From the NCBI RefSeq assembly GCF_020525925.1, contig NZ_CP084876.1, positions 3,782,001-3,846,000 of the forward strand: a stretch of 64,000 nucleotides of DNA, in the 5' to 3' direction. Position 1 is the first letter of the stretch. Every line of letters starts with the position of its first letter. Below, piece after piece: positions 1-7,937 of the stretch. Source of the DNA: Klebsiella quasipneumoniae subsp. quasipneumoniae (lineage in GTDB: Bacteria; Pseudomonadota; Gammaproteobacteria; Enterobacterales; Enterobacteriaceae). Made by a program: the position numbers and the translations under genes. Under the pieces are notes generated by a model that saw only the letters and a list, made by a program, of their open reading frames with translations, was not told where the DNA came from and searched no databases.

Positions 1-160
1 CTTTAAAGGTGACTTTGTCTGACAGTTCAGCAATTTCAGCCAGCAGTTCCCTGATTTCTGCCGATTTAGCGCTGTCATCCAGCGTGGCAATCAGCTCAAC
101 AGGCTTGGTCAGCTTCTCAAGATAGGCCTTGAGCTGGGTTTTCATGTTGGTGTCGAGCAT
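1..160 (-). CDS. ahpF: Alkyl hydroperoxide reductase subunit F, N-terminal part
   Basis: This is the first 53 codons of AhpF, the FAD/NADH disulfide reductase that recycles the peroxiredoxin AhpC; the rest lies outside the window. The protein starts [20 protein letters not shown], the usual AhpF N-terminus (the N-terminal thioredoxin-like domain). A ribosome site GGAGATA sits just before the ATG, whose complement is at 158-160. It follows ahpC on the same strand, 369 bp downstream, the normal ahpCF order. The gap carries a duplicated repeat. Identity is firm from sequence and neighbour. Confidence 0.93.
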   Translation of the reverse strand, partial: MLDTNMKTQLKAYLEKLTKPVELIATLDDSAKSAEIRELLAEIAELSDKVTFK

Positions 161-283
161 TGTTATCTCCTGGGCTTAAAACATCATCATGCAAGCGGCC
201 TTGTCAGGCTGCCTGAATGCGCTTGCATCATGGTGTTGGAATGAAATGGGCACAGGTGCGCCCATGACTGAAGTAATTTCCAA

Positions 284-531
284 AGTATTTCGCGTCAGAG
301 CAAGGCGGCTAGCCTGAGAATCCCCGAGAGCTTACTGAAGTAAGCGACCGGGGTGAGCAGGCGACGCCAACGCAGCTATGGCGTGAAAGGCGACGGAAAT
401 TGTAATTCACCAGTATTTCGCGTTAGAGCAAGGCGGCAAGCTTATGAACCCCCGGGAGCTTACACGAGTAAGTGACCGGGGTGATTAAGCGCAGCCAACG
501 CCGCTATGATGCGAAAGACGCCGTGATTATT
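284..531. repeat. Two-copy imperfect repeat (~120 bp) between ahpC and ahpF
   Basis: Two tandem copies, about 284-404 and 412-531, share the opening AGTATTTCGCGT, the block AGAGCAAGGCGG, the core GAGCTTAC...GTAAG..GACCGGGGTGA, and the ending CGCAG..AACGC...GCGAAAG. The core contains an inverted GCTTAC/GTAAG pair, so each copy can fold. The second copy runs into the ahpC stop codon. From memory, similar elements recur between genes in Enterobacterales, but I cannot confirm a named family. Together with 161-283, where I see nothing else, it fills the ahpC-ahpF gap and would be transcribed within the operon mRNA. Confidence 0.7.
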
Positions 532-1093
532 AGATTTTGCCGACCAGGTCCAGGGATGGAGCCAGCGTCGCTTCGCCTTCTTTCCATTTCGCCGGGCACA
601 CTTCGCCTGGGTGGGAAGCAACATACTGCGCCGCTTTGATTTTACGCAGCAGGTCAGACGCGTCACGGCCGATACCTTCAGCGGTAACTTCGATCGCCTG
701 GATGATACCCTGCGGGTCAACCACGAAGGTGGCGCGGTCAGCCAGACCTTCATCTTCACGCATGTTGTCGAAGTTACGGGTCAGGGCGCCAGTCGGGTCG
801 CCAATCATCGCATATTTGATTTTCGCGATGGTTTCAGAGCTGCTGTGCCACGCTTTGTGGGTGAAGTGGGTATCGGTAGAAACAGAGTAAACGTCTACGC
901 CCAGCTTCTGCAGTTCTTCGTAATGGTCAGCCACGTCGCCCAGTTCGGTCGGGCAGACGAAGGTGAAGTCAGCCGGATAGAAGAAGAAGACGCTCCAGCG
1001 GCCTTCGGTGTCTTTCTCGGTGACTTCGATGAATTCACCATTTTTGAATGCCTGGTTTTTGAACGGTTTGATTTTGGTGTTAATTAAGGACAT
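530..1093 (-). CDS. ahpC: Alkyl hydroperoxide reductase subunit C (peroxiredoxin)
   Basis: AhpC is a cytosolic typical 2-Cys peroxiredoxin that reduces H2O2 and organic hydroperoxides and is recycled by AhpF. The 187-aa protein has the expected length, the peroxidatic cysteine C47 in the FVCPTE motif, and the resolving cysteine C166 in VCPAKW near the C-terminus. The ATG has a good upstream ribosome site (GGAAGT). In enterobacteria ahpC is activated by OxyR from the region upstream (1094-1270 here), though I could not pick out an unambiguous OxyR site by eye. ahpF follows in the same direction. Confidence 0.98.
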   Translation of the reverse strand: MSLINTKIKPFKNQAFKNGEFIEVTEKDTEGRWSVFFFYPADFTFVCPTELGDVADHYEELQKLGVDVYSVSTDTHFTHKAWHSSSETIAKIKYAMIGDPTGALTRNFDNMREDEGLADRATFVVDPQGIIQAIEVTAEGIGRDASDLLRKIKAAQYVASHPGEVCPAKWKEGEATLAPSLDLVGKI

Positions 1094-1271
1094 CTATACT
1101 TCCTCCGTGTTTTCGTTGAGGTCTAAGTTAACGAATTTTTCCTGACCCGACCAATGCGTTTACATTATCGAATCAATAAGCGTTATCTAACAACCGGAAC
1201 AAGACAACAATGTGAACCTGTCGACGCGTTCAGCGCAGTTCGCTGTTTTTCGCATCATTTGCCGCGACAAA

Positions 1272-1299
1272 AGTAAAAAGGCCACCCTTTCAGGCGGCC
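1272..1299 (-). terminator. Intrinsic terminator on the ahpC strand, upstream of ahpC
   Basis: Read on the minus strand this is GGCCGCC, loop TGAAAG, GGTGGCC, then TTTTTACTTTT: a 7-bp GC-rich stem followed directly by a T tract. No annotated minus-strand gene lies upstream of it, because dsbG runs the other way. It must end a transcript that starts in the dsbG-ahpC gap or an antisense transcript entering from dsbG. Confidence 0.65.
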
Positions 1300-1375
1300 C
1301 CGTTACCTGAAATACCCGAAGGTAGGTTCAGCGCCAGTCAGACTGGCTATGTGTTGCGCTCTACATTACCTTAAT
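1276..1375 (-). ncRNA. Candidate small RNA between dsbG and ahpC
   Basis: The orphan minus-strand terminator is preceded on the same strand by two further potential hairpins: CCAGT/ACTGG around 1334-1346, and CCTACC/GGTATTTCAGG around 1306-1326. A TTACAT/TAATGT stretch near 1362-1380 could serve as a promoter. Together these resemble a short independent transcript of roughly 100 nt ending before the ahpC promoter region. I do not recognise the sequence as a named sRNA. A leader or attenuator of ahpC is the alternative. This is inference from shape alone. Confidence 0.3.
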
Positions 1376-1503
1376 GTAACAGCATCCAGGATTACATCAC
1401 CCATGCCAGGAAAGGGCAATCCGTCGTTCTGCTGATCCTGCCTATAACTGTAATAGGTTTGGCAATATTTCTTCCTTTCCTGCTGATTTTACAAGGAATA
1501 CTC

Positions 1504-2253
1504 ATGTTAAAACGTCTGCTGTTGCTCAGCCTTTTGCCTTTTTGTAGCTATGCGGAAGAACTGCCCGCCCCGGTAAAAGCAATTGAAAAACAGGGCATTA
1601 CCATCATCAAACCCTTTGACGCGCCGGGGGGAATGAAGGGCTGGCTGGGGAAATACCAGGATATGGGCGTCGCCATCTACCTCACGCCTGACGGCAAACA
1701 TGCCATTTCCGGTTATATGTACGACGAAAACGGCAACAACCTCAGCGAGCAGTTATTTCAAAAAGCGCTCTACACGCCGGCGGGACAGGAGATGTGGAAG
1801 AAGATGGCCAGCGCCCACTGGCTGCAGGATGGCGACAAAGACGCCCCCATCGTGCTGTATGTCTTTGCCGATCCCTTCTGCCCTTACTGCAAACAGTTCT
1901 GGCAGCAGTCCCGTCCCTGGGTGGAGGCCGGTAAAGTGCAGATCCGCACCCTGCTGGTGGGCGTGATCAAGCCGGAGAGCCCGGCCACCGCCGCGGCGAT
2001 CCTCGCCAGTAAAGATCCGGCGAAAACCTGGCACGATTACGAGCAATCGAACGGTAAAATGGCCCTGACGATACCGAAGGCTATCCCGCCGGAGAAGATG
2101 AAAATGCTCAACGTCAACCAGCAGCTAATGGACGATCTGGGGGCCAACGTCACGCCAGCTATTTATTATATGAATAAGGATAATATGCTGCAGCAGGTGG
2201 TCGGCCTGCCGGATAAAGAGAAGCTGTCTATTATGATGGGTGAAAAAGAGTAA
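1504..2253 (+). CDS. dsbG: Thiol:disulfide interchange protein DsbG
   Basis: DsbG is a periplasmic homodimeric chaperone/reductase of the DsbC family. It keeps single cysteines reduced and is itself kept reduced by DsbD. The 249-aa product begins with a short signal peptide ([17 protein letters not shown]) and has the thioredoxin-fold active site C126-P-Y-C129, the CPYC motif of DsbG, after an N-terminal dimerisation domain. I chose the ATG at 1504 because AAGGAAT precedes it and it gives a proper signal sequence; the reading frame is open further upstream to 1459. It diverges from ahpC, as in E. coli. Confidence 0.95.
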   Translation: MLKRLLLLSLLPFCSYAEELPAPVKAIEKQGITIIKPFDAPGGMKGWLGKYQDMGVAIYLTPDGKHAISGYMYDENGNNLSEQLFQKALYTPAGQEMWKKMASAHWLQDGDKDAPIVLYVFADPFCPYCKQFWQQSRPWVEAGKVQIRTLLVGVIKPESPATAAAILASKDPAKTWHDYEQSNGKMALTIPKAIPPEKMKMLNVNQQLMDDLGANVTPAIYYMNKDNMLQQVVGLPDKEKLSIMMGEKE

Positions 2254-2433
2254 TTCCGTCCCGGTGTGGCGCCTGGCGAAACCGACCTCTGGTGCCACTA
2301 CCGATAGTAAGATATATTAAGCAAAACTTAACTTTATTTGCCCACAATTAAATTCACGCCACAAATACTAAGACTCAAGATATTATCGTTAGAAATATTT
2401 TAACTTACACTGGCAATAAACAGGACTGTATTA

Positions 2434-3366
2434 ATGGCAAATCTTTACGATCTGAAAAAGTTCGATCTAAATTTATTGGTTATTTTTGAATGTATCTATC
2501 AGCATTTAAGCATCAGCAAAGCGGCGGCGATGTTATTTATCACCCCGTCAGCGGTAAGTCAGTCATTGCAGCGTCTGCGTCAGCAGTTAGACGATCCGCT
2601 ATTTGTGCGCGTCGGGAAGGGAATGACGCCCACCACCGCCTGCGTGAATCTTCATTACCACCTGCAGCAAAATCTGGAGCAGCTGGAAAAAACGATCAAT
2701 CTCAATAACCGTTCCGATCTGCGTAAACGTATTGTAATATATGGCCCCCCGCTGTTCTGTTCAGTAAACAGCCACTTTATGATTAACCAGCTTTGTCATC
2801 AGGCCAACTTGCAAATTGAGCACCATAACCTGACCACCACCGAATCGGCTGAGGAGCTGCTGGCATATCGCCAGGCTGACCTGGTGTTCACCCGAATGCC
2901 CATCACCAACCGCGCCACCATCTGTCAGCCCTATCAGACGGTGCAGACCCTCGCGGTGTGTCGGACGAACCATCCGCGGCGCGAGGCGCTCACGTCAGTT
3001 GACGCGCTGGCGCAGGAGTTTTTCACCCACTATATTACCAACGATCCCGTTATCCAGCGCGTTCAGCAAAGCAGCACGCCCTGGCTGAACCCGCGTAATA
3101 TTGCCTTTCGCAGCGACTCTTTTATGACCATTCTTAACATGATCAATAAAACCGATCTGATTGGCTTCTTGCCGTCCTATTTATATGATTTTATTTCGCC
3201 AGCCATGCAACTTCACGTCCTCGATATAAACGAACTTTTTCCAGACATTACGATATATATTAACTACCATCAATCATCCGCACAAAATCATTTTTTATCT
3301 GAATTAATCACCATTTTAATGAATGACAGAGAGATATCACGTCCCCAATTCAATAACAGCCAATAA
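2434..3366 (+). CDS. ybdO: LysR-family regulator YbdO/CitR-like
   Basis: This 310-aa protein is a LysR-type transcriptional regulator. An N-terminal winged helix-turn-helix (about residues 8-66: FDLNLLVIFECIYQHLSISK, then AVSQSLQRLRQQL) is followed by a periplasmic-binding-like effector domain. The start MANLYDLKKFDLNLLVIFE closely matches what I recall of E. coli YbdO (renamed CitR), and the position between dsbG and ybdN is the same as in K-12. The gene and its upstream region are visibly more AT-rich than the neighbours, typical for LysR genes but also compatible with older transfer. Effector and targets cannot be read from sequence; ybdN-ybdM just downstream are the obvious candidates. 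Confidence 0.88.
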   Translation: MANLYDLKKFDLNLLVIFECIYQHLSISKAAAMLFITPSAVSQSLQRLRQQLDDPLFVRVGKGMTPTTACVNLHYHLQQNLEQLEKTINLNNRSDLRKRIVIYGPPLFCSVNSHFMINQLCHQANLQIEHHNLTTTESAEELLAYRQADLVFTRMPITNRATICQPYQTVQTLAVCRTNHPRREALTSVDALAQEFFTHYITNDPVIQRVQQSSTPWLNPRNIAFRSDSFMTILNMINKTDLIGFLPSYLYDFISPAMQLHVLDINELFPDITIYINYHQSSAQNHFLSELITILMNDREISRPQFNNSQ

Positions 3367-3479
3367 CGATCCGACTTATTGACCCTCCCCAAAGGAAGGG
3401 AAAGTCGACCATTAATTTCCCGCTCGTCATCGTTTATACTGAGCGAACGGGAATCTCTAGTATTAAAGGATTAATGGTC

Positions 3480-4703
3480 ATGTCGTTTATCAAATATCCC
3501 TTAGCGGAATCGGTGCTGCAGGCGACGGAGCAGCGGATCGATTGGGTTATGGATAATTTTTCACGCATTTGCGTCTCTTTCTCTGGCGGAAAAGACTCTA
3601 CCGTTATGCTCCATTTAACCGCGCAGGCAGCGCGGTTACAGGGTAAGAAAATCAGTGTGCTGTTTATTGACTGGGAAGCGCAGTTCTCCTGCACCATCGC
3701 TCACTGTGAAAAACTGCGCGCCCTCTATCAGGATGTTATCGATACCTTTTACTGGGTCGCCCTGCCGCTCACTACCCAAAATGCCCTGACGCAGTATAAG
3801 CCGCAATGGCAATGCTGGCAGCCCGGCACCGACTGGGTCCGCCAGCCCCCCTCCTGGGCCATTACCCACCCGGGCTATTTTTCGTTTTACCAGCCGGGGA
3901 TGAGCTTTGAAGCCTTCGTCAGCCACTTTGCCGAGTGGTTTTCACAGCGCCGTCCCGCCGCCGTGCTGGTGGGTATTCGGGCAGATGAATCGCTGAATCG
4001 CTTTATGACCATCTCTTCTCAGCGAAAACAGCGCTTCGCCGACGATAAACCGTGGACCACCTCGGCGCCGGGCGGCCACGCCTGGTACATCTACCCGATC
4101 TATGACTGGAAAACCGCCGATATCTGGACCTGGTTTGCTAAAAGCGGCCAGCCCTATAACCCGCTGTACGATCTGATGTATCAGGCCGGTGTGCCGCTGC
4201 GCTATATGCGCATCTGCGAACCCTTCGGTCCGGAGCAGCGCCAGGGGCTATGGCTGTACCATGTGCTGGAGCCGGAGCGCTGGGCCGCGATGTGCCAGCG
4301 GGTGAGCGGCGCGCACAGCGGCGGCATCTATGCCGGGCATGATAATCAATTCTACGGTCACCGAAAAATCGACAAACCGGACCATTTGACATGGAAAAGC
4401 TATGCGCTGTTTCTGCTCGACAGCATGCCGGAAACCACCGCCGAGCATTACCGCAATAAGATCGCCGTCTACCTGCGCTGGTACCAGAAAAAAGGCATGG
4501 AAGAGATCCCCGATACTCAGCCCGCGGACGTTGGCACCAAAGATATCCCCTCCTGGCGACGGATCTGCAAAGTGCTACTCAATAATGACTACTGGTGCCG
4601 CCAGCTCTCCTTCAGCCCAACCAAAAGCAGCCACTATCAGCGCTACCGAAAACGTATGGAAAAACATCGCCAACAATGGGGGATATTATGCAACAACAAC
4701 TAA
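3480..4703 (+). CDS. ybdN: PAPS-reductase-like ATPase YbdN (IbrA family)
   Basis: This 407-aa protein of the PAPS reductase/DndC-like adenine nucleotide alpha-hydrolase superfamily has the pyrophosphate-binding loop SGGKDS (residues 35-40) after CVSF. It lacks the C-terminal ECGLH cysteine motif of true PAPS reductases, so sulfate reduction is unlikely. Scattered cysteines (RICEPF, MCQRV, RICKV, YWCRQL) remain. It matches E. coli YbdN and the prophage-encoded regulator IbrA. I favour the ATG at 3480 over 3474 because AAAGGA then has normal spacing. It overlaps ybdM by 16 nt, so the two are co-translated. The biochemical role is unknown; DndC relatives act in DNA sulfur modification. Confidence 0.88.
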   Translation: MSFIKYPLAESVLQATEQRIDWVMDNFSRICVSFSGGKDSTVMLHLTAQAARLQGKKISVLFIDWEAQFSCTIAHCEKLRALYQDVIDTFYWVALPLTTQNALTQYKPQWQCWQPGTDWVRQPPSWAITHPGYFSFYQPGMSFEAFVSHFAEWFSQRRPAAVLVGIRADESLNRFMTISSQRKQRFADDKPWTTSAPGGHAWYIYPIYDWKTADIWTWFAKSGQPYNPLYDLMYQAGVPLRYMRICEPFGPEQRQGLWLYHVLEPERWAAMCQRVSGAHSGGIYAGHDNQFYGHRKIDKPDHLTWKSYALFLLDSMPETTAEHYRNKIAVYLRWYQKKGMEEIPDTQPADVGTKDIPSWRRICKVLLNNDYWCRQLSFSPTKSSHYQRYRKRMEKHRQQWGILCNNN

Positions 4704-5314
4704 CGCAGGCGCTGGAGGATTTCCTGCAAACGCTGGATGACGAAGCGCGTATCGAGGCTATCAACGCGTTTCGCCAGGTGCTCCACCAACACAGCCCCTT
4801 CCGCTCGCAGCCCGTTGACTGTGTGTTGTGGGTCAAACAGGAGCAGGTTATCCCGAACGACTATAATCCGAATAACGTGGCGCCGCCGGAGAAGCGCCTG
4901 CTGCAGACCTCGCTGGAGGCCGATGGCTTTACCCAGCCGGTGGTGGTCATCAGGCAGGGACCGCAGGGGTACGCGATTGTCGACGGTTTTCACCGCCATG
5001 AGCTGGCCTGCAGCAAAGCGTCGCTGAAAAAAAAGCTGAAAGGCTATCTACCGGTCACCTGCCTGACGCATGAAAACGCCTCACGCGACGGGCTGATGGC
5101 AGCGACAATACGCCACAACCGGGCGCGCGGACGCCACCAAATTCACGCCATGTCAGATATTGTCCGCGAGCTAACCCGGCTCGGCTGGACGCCGCAAAAG
5201 ATCGGCAAAGAGCTGGGGATGGATGCCGATGAGGTGCTGCGCCTGAAGCAAATTAGCGGCCTGGCAGAGATGTTCGCCGACCGCCAGTTCTCTCAGGCGT
5301 GGACCATAAAGTAA
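4688..5314 (+). CDS. ybdM: ParB-like partner protein YbdM (IbrB family)
   Basis: This 208-aa protein with a ParB/Srx-type N-terminal domain carries the conserved box IVDGFHRHEL and the downstream TIRHNRARGRH motif. A C-terminal helix-turn-helix-like segment follows (IVRELTRLGWTPQKIGKELGMDADEVLRL). It corresponds to E. coli YbdM and to IbrB, the partner of IbrA. The ATG at 4688 has GGGGATATT upstream and lies inside the end of ybdN, so the two genes are translationally coupled. Its stop is immediately followed by the convergent ybdL stop with no spacer. Function is unknown; a DNA-binding or nuclease/regulatory partner for YbdN is the simplest reading. Confidence 0.87.
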   Translation: MQQQLTQALEDFLQTLDDEARIEAINAFRQVLHQHSPFRSQPVDCVLWVKQEQVIPNDYNPNNVAPPEKRLLQTSLEADGFTQPVVVIRQGPQGYAIVDGFHRHELACSKASLKKKLKGYLPVTCLTHENASRDGLMAATIRHNRARGRHQIHAMSDIVRELTRLGWTPQKIGKELGMDADEVLRLKQISGLAEMFADRQFSQAWTIK

Positions 5315-6475
5315 CTACAGCTCGCACAAACGCGCCGCCGCGGCCAGCAGGGTCTCCGGTTGTTTAGCGAAGCACAAGCGGATCAGCTTGTGCGGGAACG
5401 GGTCGGCGCAGAAGACGGAGAGCGGGATCGCCGCCACCCCAACCTCTGTCGTCAGCCAGCGGCAGAAGCTGACGTCGTCAAGGTCGGAGATGGCGCTGTA
5501 GTCCGCCAGCAGGAAATAGGTCCCCTCACAGGGCAGGAGCTCCAGCCGGCTGGGGCGCAGCGCCTCAATAAACAGATCGCGGCGTTCACGATAAAAGGCC
5601 GGTAGTTCTCGGTAGTGATCCGGCGCCTCGCGCAGCATGTCGGCGATCGCCAGCTGCGCCGGGGTATTTACCGAGAAGGTCAGATACTGGTGCACCTTGC
5701 GCAGCTCCGCGCTGATGGCTGCCGGAGCCACGCAGTAGCCAACCTTCCAGCCGGTCATATGAAACGTTTTGCCAAACGAAGAGACCGCCACCGCCCGCTC
5801 GCGCAATAGCGGATGCGCCAGCACGCTGGCGTGGCCGTCCTCGGCAAAGTTGATATGCTCATAGACCTCGTCGCTGAGAACATAGATCTCGCGTTCGGCA
5901 ATCGCCTGCCACAGGGCGGCAAAATCCTCGCGTTGCCAGACCGTGGCCGAGGGATTGTGCGGGGTGTTGAGGATCACCAGCCGGGTTTTGTCGCTCAGCG
6001 TCGCGGCAAACTGCTGCCAGTCGACGCGAAAATGCGGCGGCTGAAGGGCAATACGGCGTAATTCGCCGCCGGCCAGCGCCACCGCGGGAGCATAGCTGTC
6101 GTAGCTGGGATCGAAACAGACCACCTCGTCGCCGCGGCGCACCAGAGCGGTAATCGCCGCGTACAGGGCCTCCGTCGCCCCGGCGGTGACCGTGATATCG
6201 CTGTTGACGTCGGGTCGATATCCATACAGCTCCGCCGTCTTGTCAGCGATCGCCTCACGCAGCGCCGGCACGCCGGTCATCGGGGCATACTGATTCGCCC
6301 CCTGCGCCACGTGGTACGCCAGACGCTCCTGAAGATAGCGCGGGCCGTCGAAATCGGGAAAGCCCTGCGACAGGTTTATGGCCTGATGCTGCTGGGCGAG
6401 AGCGCTCATCTGGGTAAAAATGGTGGTGCCAAGTGACGGGAGTTTACTCTCTGGAATCAATGGGTTATTACTCAT
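5315..6475 (-). CDS. ybdL: Methionine aminotransferase YbdL
   Basis: This is a PLP-dependent class I/II aminotransferase of 386 aa. The PLP lysine is K236 in SSFGKTFHMTGWK, with NTPHNPSA and SDEVYEH as the other cofactor blocks. E. coli YbdL prefers methionine, histidine and phenylalanine. In this setting its likely job is the last step of methionine salvage, 4-methylthio-2-oxobutanoate to methionine. It diverges from mtnC across a 126-bp gap holding met boxes at 6543-6566, about 70 bp from its start, so MetJ repression of both directions is expected. It is convergent with ybdM. Confidence 0.93.
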   Translation of the reverse strand: MSNNPLIPESKLPSLGTTIFTQMSALAQQHQAINLSQGFPDFDGPRYLQERLAYHVAQGANQYAPMTGVPALREAIADKTAELYGYRPDVNSDITVTAGATEALYAAITALVRRGDEVVCFDPSYDSYAPAVALAGGELRRIALQPPHFRVDWQQFAATLSDKTRLVILNTPHNPSATVWQREDFAALWQAIAEREIYVLSDEVYEHINFAEDGHASVLAHPLLRERAVAVSSFGKTFHMTGWKVGYCVAPAAISAELRKVHQYLTFSVNTPAQLAIADMLREAPDHYRELPAFYRERRDLFIEALRPSRLELLPCEGTYFLLADYSAISDLDDVSFCRWLTTEVGVAAIPLSVFCADPFPHKLIRLCFAKQPETLLAAAARLCEL

Positions 6476-6542
6476 TCTTTTTGTACCGATTGTAATGCTG
6501 TTGTTGAAGCCACTATAACACGATGTTAATATTTGGCAATCA

Positions 6543-6566
6543 AGACGCTTAGACGTCTAAATGCTA
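6543..6566. promoter_or_regulatory. MetJ operator (met boxes), ybdL/mtnC
   Basis: Three consecutive 8-mers, AGACGCTT AGACGTCT AAATGCTA, follow the MetJ met-box pattern; the central one is a perfect AGACGTCT. MetJ with S-adenosylmethionine binds two or more tandem boxes. The site lies 35 bp before mtnC and about 70 bp from ybdL, well placed to repress both. Confidence 0.85.
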
Positions 6567-6601
6567 ATGTTATTCCACGCTACGCCCACTCTGGAGAAAC
6601 C

Positions 6602-7291
6602 ATGATCCGCGCCATCGTGACCGACATAGAAGGCACCACCAGCGATATCCGCTTCGTGCATAACGTGCTGTTCCCCTACGCCCGCGAACGACTGGCCGGC
6701 TTTGTGACCGCTCAACAGCACGCTGAACCGGTGAGAACGATCCTCGACAACTTGCGCCGCGAGACAGACGCCCCCGCCGCCAGCACCGCCGACCTGATTG
6801 CTACCCTCTTCGATTTTATGGACGAAGATCGGAAATCCACTGCGCTGAAGGCGCTGCAGGGGATCATCTGGCGCGATGGCTACCTCAACGGCGACTTTAC
6901 CGGCCATCTCTACCCGGACGTGCTGCCGGCGCTGGAGAAATGGAAAGCACAGGGCATTGATCTGTATGTATATTCTTCTGGCTCCGTGGCAGCGCAGAAA
7001 TTGTTATTTGGCTACAGCGATGAAGGTGATATTACTCATCTATTTACGGGCTATTTCGATACCCTGGTAGGCGCCAAACGCGAAGCGCAGTCCTACCGCA
7101 ATATTGCTGAACACCTGGGCCACGCCCCCGGGGCCATCCTGTTCCTGTCGGATATCCATCAGGAACTCGACGCCGCCGAAGCCGCGGGGTTGCGCACTGT
7201 CCAGCTGGTACGCGGCGACCGCGACCCGGCAAGCCGCCACCCTCAGGTTCAGCGTTTTGACGACATTCATCCGGAGCAGATCCCAGCATGA
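6602..7291 (+). CDS. mtnC: Enolase-phosphatase E1 (methionine salvage)
   Basis: MtnC is a cytosolic HAD-superfamily enzyme. It enolises 2,3-diketo-5-methylthiopentyl-1-phosphate and then removes the phosphate to give acireductone. The 229-aa protein has HAD motif I as DIEGTTSD near the N-terminus, motif II around YSSGS, and the [12 protein letters not shown] block near the end. The chosen ATG follows CTGGAGAAACC; the open frame runs upstream to 6533 but has no ribosome site there and would overlap the met boxes. It overlaps mtnD by 4 nt (ATGA), so the pair is one transcription unit. Confidence 0.96.
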   Translation: MIRAIVTDIEGTTSDIRFVHNVLFPYARERLAGFVTAQQHAEPVRTILDNLRRETDAPAASTADLIATLFDFMDEDRKSTALKALQGIIWRDGYLNGDFTGHLYPDVLPALEKWKAQGIDLYVYSSGSVAAQKLLFGYSDEGDITHLFTGYFDTLVGAKREAQSYRNIAEHLGHAPGAILFLSDIHQELDAAEAAGLRTVQLVRGDRDPASRHPQVQRFDDIHPEQIPA

Positions 7292-7830
7292 GCGCATTAA
7301 CCCTTTTTTCCGTGAAAGATCCGCAAACGCCGGTCTGGCACAGCACCGACGCCAAAGCGATTCAGGAGCAGCTTAACGCCAAAGGCGTCCGTTTTGAGCG
7401 CTGGCAGGCTGACCGCGATCTCGGCGCGGCCCCCAGCGCAGAAACTGTGATTGCCGCCTATCAGCATGCGATTGACAAACTGGTCGCCGAAAAGGGCTAT
7501 CAGAGCTGGGACGTCATCAGCCTGCGCGCCGATAACCCGCAGAAAGAGGCGCTGCGGGAAAAATTCCTGAACGAACACACTCATGGCGAAGACGAGGTGC
7601 GGTTTTTTGTCGAGGGCGCCGGCCTGTTCTGCCTGCACATTGGCGACGAGGTGTTCCAGGTGCTGTGCGAAAAGAACGATCTAATTTCGGTTCCCGCCCA
7701 CACTCCGCACTGGTTTGATATGGGTTCAGAACCGAACTTCACCGCCATTCGCATTTTTGATAACCCGGAAGGCTGGATCGCCCAGTTTACCGGCGACGAT
7801 ATCGCCAGCGCCTACCCACGGCTGGCGTAA
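7288..7830 (+). CDS. mtnD: Acireductone dioxygenase
   Basis: MtnD is a cupin metalloenzyme that oxidises acireductone to 4-methylthio-2-oxobutanoate and formate (Fe form), the keto acid then transaminated by YbdL; the Ni form runs the off-pathway reaction giving CO. The 180-aa sequence carries all four metal ligands: H97, H99 and E103 in [12 protein letters not shown], and H141 in PAHTPHWFD. Its start overlaps the mtnC stop. A hairpin at 7872-7906 ends the unit. In E. coli K-12 this step is absent. Confidence 0.97.
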   Translation: MSALTLFSVKDPQTPVWHSTDAKAIQEQLNAKGVRFERWQADRDLGAAPSAETVIAAYQHAIDKLVAEKGYQSWDVISLRADNPQKEALREKFLNEHTHGEDEVRFFVEGAGLFCLHIGDEVFQVLCEKNDLISVPAHTPHWFDMGSEPNFTAIRIFDNPEGWIAQFTGDDIASAYPRLA

Positions 7831-7871
7831 CGTCGCCCTGTCATCAGCCTTAAAACGCCTGGCGCGCGCTT

Positions 7872-7906
7872 TCCCGGAGGCGGCGCATACCGCGCTTTCT
7901 CCGGGA
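7872..7906. terminator. Hairpin between convergent mtnD and the molybdoenzyme gene
   Basis: TCCCGGA at 7872-7878 pairs with TCCGGGA at 7900-7906, with a further GC-rich GCG/CGC pairing inside. There is no clear T tract on either side, so this may be a REP-like or factor-assisted terminator. It is the only structure I see in the 107-bp gap. Confidence 0.45.
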
Positions 7907-7937
7907 TAGCCGACCCGCCGCCGGCGATCCCTGACAC

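Noticed and set aside
4138..4392. Arginine-rich 84-codon minus-strand frame in ybdN
   Set aside because: Overlaps a conserved gene, has no initiation signal, and its composition is that of a shadow frame.
6533..6601. Upstream in-frame start for mtnC
   Set aside because: It would place the N-terminus over the met boxes, lacks a ribosome site and adds residues not found before the conserved [11 protein letters not shown].
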